From Harmothoe impar (Eukaryota > Annelida > Polychaeta > Phyllodocida > Polynoidae), in assembly GCA_947462335.1 (NCBI GenBank), contig OX381710.1, forward strand, positions 64,661,303-64,725,302: a stretch of DNA of 64,000 nt, written 5' to 3'. The notes under the pieces were generated by a model. That model saw only the letters and a list, made by a program, of their open reading frames with translations. It was not told the DNA's origin and did no database searches. Both the position numbers and the translations under genes were made by a program. Position 1 is the stretch's first letter; each line of letters opens with the position of its first letter. Of the stretch, positions 34,495 through 43,400 are shown piece after piece.

Positions 34495-37400
34495 ATATAT
34501 ATAGCATAAGCCACAGTACCACTCTATTACAGCCCTATAGGTACACTAACTACTGCCCTTTGTAGATAGGAGCCTACACATACAGTGACACCTAGATATA
34601 TCGCCCCCCCCCGTTTTGTATAAGAAAAATAGCCGGTTACTAAATCGGCCAGATACCTAAACCAATATTATACATGTTATCAGAATTATTGCCCTAAATT
34701 TATGACCGATTATTGAGACAAACGACTTATCTAAGACCGATTTATCAAGGTCTCACTGTATCATAAGCGGAGTTTATGAAGATTGAATTCTGATATTCAT
34801 ACTTTTTTTACAGGAAGCCAGATGATGTATGGAATCCCAGAAAATGGAGCATGTACAGATCTCTCTGAATCAGCAGATTTGGCAGCAGCATTTGACAGTT
34901 CTTATGGCTGTCCACCATCAGGCACTGGTGAGGCCTGCACAGTACCAGTCTGTGCTGTAGGCAGTGTTCTTGATGCCCAACTCCTCTTCTTTGTCCCAGC
35001 GGATAGTTGCCCCACTGAAAGTGGATACGCAATGACTATTTCAGTGGAGGACAGTGGGAACTGCTCAGGCATGGGTGGAAGTTATTCAGACAGCAGGTGC
35101 AGTCTTGAGCTGTGCCCGGGGTACTTGGCTACAGCTAGCAGTTCAGACTGGTTATTCATTGTATCACGAGGCTATGACTGTGCAGGGGTTGTCCATGGCT
35201 ATATGGGAACCAATCAGGCTGGTGGTTGTGGAGCCTATGGCAAAAATGCTCTGCTTCCAGATGCTGACATTCTGACCACTTTTGAATGCGCAGTGAGCTT
35301 CTGCCCTCTTTATTCAGGTAAGCGCAGACTAGCGATTATCCCCAAACCCATTATGTGAGTTCTGAGGCATCGACAAATGTTACCTTTATGACTTCTAATG
35401 CTGTCTCTGATTACAATCTTCTATTGTCATAGATTACAATGATATAACCCTGTTGAACATACCTCATTTCATTGTATTTCTTTTCCACAATATTGCCCTA
35501 TCAATAATTTATTTATAATTGACATTGCTTTGATCACAGCGTTGAAGTGCGACATCCCCCCTGACAGTCTGGGTGCCACTATGGTATATGACACATCTAG
35601 AACCCAATTTGACATAGGTTACAATGTCACCATTATTTGTGAGGATGGATTTGAAACCTCTAGTGGCTACCAGATTGACAATATGACATGCACTGTCGAT
35701 GGGACAACCACTAATATGACATCATGGGAACCTATGGATCTGTCATGTCAACGTGTGTACCAACAAACTAAGTATTCGCATTCATATATATTATCTTTAG
35801 AGTCAGAGATTACACTTGAATAGGGATGGCTATGTGGCTATATGTAAAATTCTATTTTATGATCTTAGGGAACAGTATGTGAGGAGCCAAGTTCCATGTG
35901 AGCCTGGATTATATAGATTATAAGGGACATGAATTATGATAACAATATAATATTTCAGCTGTTGTCTGCATAGACCCGCCAACCATTGTGAATGCTGAAG
36001 CTACCCACCCCTCTAATGTTGCTGCTAACCAGACATGGTTTTTTGAGGATTATTTCATTTACCAATGCGACATTGGCTTTGTTGCACCTGGTAATGTAAT
36101 AGAGCAAAATATCTCCTGCCTAGCAAACCAGTCCTGGAGCTTTTATTCACCATACTGCGAAGGTATTTATTTACCTTCTACATATTGATATAGTTCAATA
36201 TTTAACAATTGTAATCTCTTTTCATGAAATAATTGAGGAATCAGATGTTTCAAATTTTCTAAGATGACATCGTTTATATTACAGTACATAGATAGACGTT
36301 AACCTCGTCATGTATCTATGGTGCCCAAGAGTGACATCACATTTCATGCTTGTGTATTTGCATATTCTGCATTTGGTCATTTGGTCGTTTTGTCTTCATG
36401 GGTGTGTGTGTGTATAATAGCAAGAACAAAAAAAAGACAAAACACCAAATGACAAATGGCAAATTCAAAATTGACTGCACACACAAATTCTAGCGCATGC
36501 AAAGGCAAAACATCAAATGACCAAACAGAGAAACACAGAATAAAGAAAGACAAAACAACATTTATTCATTTTCAAACAGACAAACAGAGAACAGACACGC
36601 ACAGAAAATGAAATGACCAAACACACAAACACTGGGACATAGAGAGGGAAAACACCAAATGACCAAACATCCACAAACAGGCGGAACACCAAACAGAAAA
36701 AAATACTTTTCCTGTGGCAATTCTTGTGTTTGGATGTTTGAAAATTAGCTGTTTTCCCTTTGCATGTTGTCACGTTTGAATATTTGAAGAGTTTGGATGC
36801 AAAACGACATAAGCGGCAAAGTACAAAAATGGGAAAAAACAATGCAAAGCCATAGGCTAGGGCAAATATTCTAAAAGTGTGGAAAAAAAACGATTCAAAA
36901 CTTTCCTCATCTAGTACATAGGGCCTGCCAAAAATACAGGTTTTTTTTTTTGCAAAGAACACGAATCCAAAAGCAGTTTTCTTTTGCAAAACAACATAAA
37001 TCCACCTCACCAGACATTGTTTTTGTATGTATGGCTCTTAATTCCTGCATGTGTAATGTCTAAAATGGGCGTTATTATATTTGATGTTGGTCTCTATTGC
37101 TAAAAGTATTATCTCAAAATGAAATAAACACTCCTACTTTGAAAAATGTGAAAAACGTAAAATTTATGATCATGTGGATTTATGTCATTTTGCAAAAAGA
37201 AAAATGCTTAGGGATTTGTCATTTTGCATAATTGAGCATATATTTAAATCTAAAAGGATCTTTTAGAAGTACTTGTTGGAGTTTTATTGATGCCCTGATC
37301 AATCAAGAAACTGAGAAAAAAAAGAAATGCCTGTTACAAATTTAGGGGTGCACACAAGCATTTCTTGCGTGCATCTGTCTGGTTATTTAGTGCATGTTTA

Positions 37401-40400
37401 CTTGTGCATGTTTTAGTGTTGCATGTGTGTAGTTTACTTGATCAGTTTATGTTTGGTCTTTGTCCGCTCTGTGTTTGTCTCTTTAGTCTTTTTGATGTTT
37501 GCCTTTGTGTTCTTGTGATCAAGCATGAAAATGTATAAAGACAAAATGAACAAATAAGCAAATGAGCAAACATACAAATGGATAAACATGCAACCAAAGT
37601 GAACAGAGGGTGATGTCATTCCTGGGTTACTGCTTGTATCAAAATTTACAAAATGTTTTCTTCTTTCTGTTAAGTCATGTATTATAGAAACATGCCATCT
37701 CAATTCTCCTGATTTTATATTTCAACTATTTTCCCATACATATTTTCTTAAAGCTCGCCCATGTGAAGACAGTTTTCTTCATGGAGATGTTGTTGTGATT
37801 GAAAGTCCATCTGGAAGTAGTAGCTCTTCATCTACTACAAATAGCTCCACTGCAGAAGACACCAACAGTGGCAATTCAACTCAGTTGAATATCTCTCCTA
37901 CTAGTTTGCCTACAGACCAACCCTATGTTTATAGTGTGCTCATCAACCTGACCTGTCATGAGGGATACCTTGTTGAGGCAGCCACTGATTCTGTCATCTT
38001 GCAGTGTACTGAAAATGGCACATGGAATGGGACTACAATTTGTGAATGTAAATATTCAATGCTTTCTCTAAACAGAATTATACTTAACTTTGCATGACCT
38101 ATTAAATCTGTAAATTTCAAATAAAAACAAATACGCAAGTAACATTATGTCAGAATATATGGGAGTAAAAGTAAAATATTTTGTCAGGTGATCTAGATAC
38201 TGTTGAGCATTTTAAACATTCTTGCTTCCATTTAGTATCAGATTGTGGGAATCCAAGAACTACAGAGAATGGTCGACTTGAATACAACACAACTACATTT
38301 GGCAGTATGGCAAACTACACATGTGATCCTGGGTTTGTACTCAGACCTGGGAATAGCAATGAAATTGGAGCTTGGAGTTCTCGGTGTGATTTTGAAGGAG
38401 GCACTCCATTCTCTCCACATTGGAACAATGATGACCTTTTTTGTGAAGGTATTGACTCACACAAATTGTTCATCAGCTTTTCGATACTTTCTCCAAGATA
38501 TTCAACATTTGCACTCTTGACTCCTGTCCTTTCCTAGTTAAACCTATGGTCAGATGTGATCACACTGTTCAATTATCTTCTTCAATTATCTTCCTTTACA
38601 GTTGTGAATTGCACTGAGCTACCCTCTGTGGTGTCCAATGCAACTGTGTCTGTGGTTGATCATGCCTTCCAAGGCACAGCTGTCTATACTTGTGGGGTTG
38701 GATATACCACAACTGATGGTAACCAGAGCTTTAATGTGACTTGCCAGGTCAATGATACAGTTCCAACACAGCCCTTGTGGGAGTGGCCGAACCACACATG
38801 CATTGGTTAGTTCACTGTTCATAGATAACTGTCATACACTTTATTTACAATGTTATATAGCACATATTTATGAGAAAACGTTAATTATCCTGTATTGTCC
38901 TGTTTACACAGCTTTATGATGACCTATTAAGTACAGAAGCTGATGTGAGCCACATAGATATGCAAGCTTGCATAGATGCAACTTTAAAAGTATACTACAC
39001 AGTACTAAAGTCATATCACAATAATTAGAACCTGTGGGCAGCCTATAGGGTTCTCCAAAGTTAGGGGTGCGCCTTATAGGCTATTTAGGCTTATACACAT
39101 ATTTGAAGCTTGGAGAGAGGGGCTATGGAGGGAACTTTAGAAGGAAGAACCTGAAGTAGGGAGAGAGGCAAGAAATAAGTGGGCAGGCATACAGGGAGAT
39201 ACAGGCTGGCAGGCAGGCAGGACCCTGTAAACTTTGCTTAGTAGGACCTATATGTGTCTTACTTGGGTCAGCTGATTTGCCCATATCTGGGTCATGGTCC
39301 TTTTTGTGGAGGGCTATAGATGGGAGCTCAGATGGGTCAGTCCAGATTCAAAGTGCCTAGCAAGAGCCCAGATTTATTCCACTTTAGCACACACTGGAAT
39401 GTACAATAAATGGCGATTTCTGGGGGGAAATCAGATGTCAGCATGTTTTGAAATATTTACAATGTACACTTCAGAGGTAACTGTAGCTTCACAGCGACTT
39501 ATACTGTAGATTTACAGTATAAAAGGAGGTGTTTTTGGTTTCAAAACCAAAATACCCCCTTTTATACTGTAAATCTACAGTATAACTCGCTGTGCAGCTA
39601 CAGCTATTCTGACACTGTATTCATGAGAAAAAGGGTTTTCCTGGGCCTGATCACATATATTCATTTCAATCTGATTCCTTGTGCATTTCTTATAGCAATT
39701 CCTACAGTACTACCATTAGTTGAAACAACAGCGGCTCCAGATATTGTACTGCCAGAAGTGACCACAGCCAGCAGCAGTGCAGAATTTGTTGGTAAGTTCA
39801 TGCACTACTGAAATCCTTTTTTCCCTAAATCAAATTAGTATATATATTTATATATCAAACTTTACCAAACTTGGACTAACCACATGGCCAGTGTCCACAT
39901 TCATAGACACTGCACTTGGTATATTTTCTAATCATTGATAATATATGTATGGTTAAGTTCATACTAATCTCTCCCTTCAGAACCTGTGAGATTTCTTTGT
40001 GATTATCCCAAATTGGTCTCTGATTCACACCTCAACATATCTGGCTACGACATTGGGGATTCAGCAGAATATACTTGCCTTTACGGATACCACCATCATA
40101 GTGATCACACACGCAGTCGGTCAAGTATATGTGTGACGGATTTCTTGTGGAATCCAATTAACATCCAATGTGTATCACGTGAATGTCCACCACACCCTGT
40201 CCTTCCTAATTCTACTTTGGCACACGAAGTACATCCTACAGATCGAGCTGTTGGAACCCATGCCCGTTATGACTGTCTGCCAGGTACAAGATCCTCAATC
40301 GGTCTCAGACACTTCTCCATTTTATGCACCAGGCATCTCAAGTGGCATTTAAGAAGCAATGGCTGTTCAGGTACTATTTGTTTTGTCGTAGTAAATATAC

Positions 40401-43400
40401 TTTATTTAAGAGTACTCCCAGTGGTAAGCGAAACTTTAATTAATTGGGATGGTAACTCATTTCTATGTAATTGTATACCATGAAACCTCATGTATAGGCC
40501 GCGACTAGTGCGCCAGTCAGATCGCCAGTGCGACTTATAGAATCAGCCCAAAGTCAGGGCACGGGTTATATGTGAGTTTATACTATTGTGGGACAGTACT
40601 AAAATCACCATATTCAGACCGCCAGTGCTACTCAATGGATCAGCCAAAAAGCGGGGTGAGGCTAATACGCGAGCTTTTTCTTTTTTTCTATCCAGGACTA
40701 AACTGCCCTGCATTCCCAGTGATAGTGAATGGAGGTCTTGGGGACTACACCACATACCGTGATGGTTTTGTGCTTGGTCGATGTGATTTAGGGCACAGTT
40801 TTCAGGATGGTATCAAAGTCAGACCCTTCTACTGTACAGTTGGAGAATGGCTCTTACATGAGTACGGAGAATGTTATAGTAAGTTAAGGGAGTAATCGTG
40901 TGTGAAAAACAATTGCTTCCAATCATTAATCAAAATAAATTGTTATCTAACCTCAAATCTGCCGCTGATTGTTGATATGTTAATACATTGGTTTCCTCAA
41001 ACAACATCATGTTTCATCATATTTCTCTCTTTTTAAACTTAAATTACAGTTGATGTCTGCCCTCCACTTCTGATGCCGGTGAACGGTAGTGTGGACACGG
41101 ACATTACTGTCTTTGGCACAACTGTCCATGTATTCTGCAAAGAAGGCTTCTGGTTTGCAGACCAATCCCTCTCTACAGTGTTTGAGTGTCTGGATGGAGG
41201 TGTTTGGAACAGTACACAACATCTAACAGAATGTAAAGGTTGGTTTTCATTCATGTGCATGTTTGATATTACTGTATTTGACATAGTTAGCGCATATCTC
41301 TTAATAAGCAAACCTCCCATGTTTTGGCCTAAAATATGGAGATTATGAATAACCAAGTAAATCATTTAGCCCAATTAAGGTCTTAATAATTAGAAATGTG
41401 TTCATGATCATTGTTAAGTGTACTATGCGCTAGTTTGATATGATATATACACACCTTTGCTGCCCTTTGCACCTTTAGCACACTATTTTGACCGTTGACA
41501 AAATATTTGTGAGAGAAAATTCCCTAGGCATTGTTATCACTGTACTCAGCATCAGTGGGTTAAAATCTAATCCATTTATTTATTATTGTTCCATTTGACA
41601 TTAGCAATTCAATACATTGGACATTTTTCAGAGGTGATTTGTCAGACACCTGTGGCCATTGCTAATGCCGACATTACTGGGACAGGTCCTTTCAAGTCAG
41701 GGGCTGAAGTGAAATACACTTGTGAACCTGGTATGCGCACTTGGCATGGTTATGAAGCCAAGATAGTCAGCTGTAAGCCCAATGGACAATGGTCAGAAAA
41801 CATTACAGATTGTGCATGTATGTACAATTTTAGAACTTAGCATGCTATATCTTAATATTGTATGAAGAGGGCATGTTTAATCGGCTATTTAAATAGTCTT
41901 ACTGAACTATCCATTTTAAAGTGTTCTTTAGCCATATACCCAAGCAAGACTATTTTACACCAGTTGTAGGCCTTACATCCTGTTTCCTTTTTGGAGACAG
42001 CAGAGACAGCTATACATAAAATGAATACGATACCTAATTCTGAATATTCCAAATATTGAGTTATTTGAGGTAGCATATCCTTATAAATATTGATGATTTT
42101 CATGGAAAATGGGGAAAATATCAATATTCCCCTTCGAAACCGTCTGTGAAGCTGAATGATCAAAATATTCCTGAAATAACCAACATTTCACTAGGCATGA
42201 ATTATGTATTCTTTTTCTACCTCATAATGATGTTAAAGTTAAATAACCTTAAAAGGAATGTTTAGATAATCATTTTTGAAGTGTCTGATTTGGAACTAAT
42301 TTGAAAAATATGAGTTTTGTACTTGGTATTTAATAAAGTGAGTCCCTAAATGTATTCAGATAACAAAGTCATATTGGAGAGAATAAACATTATCAAATAT
42401 TTAAATGATTTTCACCTATCAATGTTGTTCCTAACTGTTTTCCTTATTACAGTTGGGCGTTGTCCACCAGTGCCAAGTTTACATATGGCAAAACCAGATA
42501 GCATGTCAGCAGAGCCAAATAGTGTCGTCAGTTATGTGTGTGAATTTGGTTATATGTGGTCAACACGGGAGAGGAATCTGCAACTGATCTGTCAAGATGG
42601 TGTCTGGAATGAAACACAAGATATTACTTGCACAGGTGTTTAAAAGAATCCCATTCTAATAAATTGTCATTATGTTTTCAGTCTCCCTAATGTGAGATCA
42701 TATGACAAGAGGAAAGATCCTGATCCAGATGGATCATTAGATCTAAAGTCTTGGACTTCTTTTTGAAAAATGAAAACATATGAGCACTTATTTTCTTGAA
42801 TCGTAGGTTGTAAAACCGATTTCAAACGCTATTAATCACAAACCATTAACATAAGGTCATGACTATATGGAATAATATAGTTTTTATCTCATGTTAATTA
42901 TCTCATTCTAATTAGGGAGTGGTCATTTTTTAACAACAGGGGGGGTCGGTGGATTTTCGCGCGAGCGGGTCAGAATTTTTTTGGTCCCCCCCGCGAGAGG
43001 GGTCGAAATTTTTTCCATCCCCCCTCCAGGGAGGTTGAAATTAAGCGCGGCCGACCCCTTTGAGCTATAGTAATGCGCGGGCTTTTCCGCTAAAAAGGGG
43101 TGTAATTTTTTTGGTCCCCCCCCCTCAAGAGGGGTCCAAATTTTTTTGGTCCCCCCCTTCAAGGGGTCCAAATTTTTTTGGTCCCCCCCAAAATCCACCA
43201 ACCCCCCCCCCCTGTTGTTAAAAAATGACCACTCCCTTAATTTACAGTTAATATAACAAAAATGTATCAAGAATATTCCCTTATGGTATATCTTGGCTAA
43301 TATATTACTTATCACATCCCAAATGAAACCAACCCAACTCAATGCTGGATGAGTTAGCATGGAAGGCATAGTTCAATGTACAGTGGTCTCTTTATATTGT

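Noticed and set aside
34325..34565. Tyr-Ile repeat frames
   Set aside because: Caused by the (TA)n microsatellite.
36513..37010. Minus-strand frame of 165 codons, Phe/Val/Cys-rich
   Set aside because: Arises from A-rich low-complexity repeat sequence; no domain, and it lies inside an intron.
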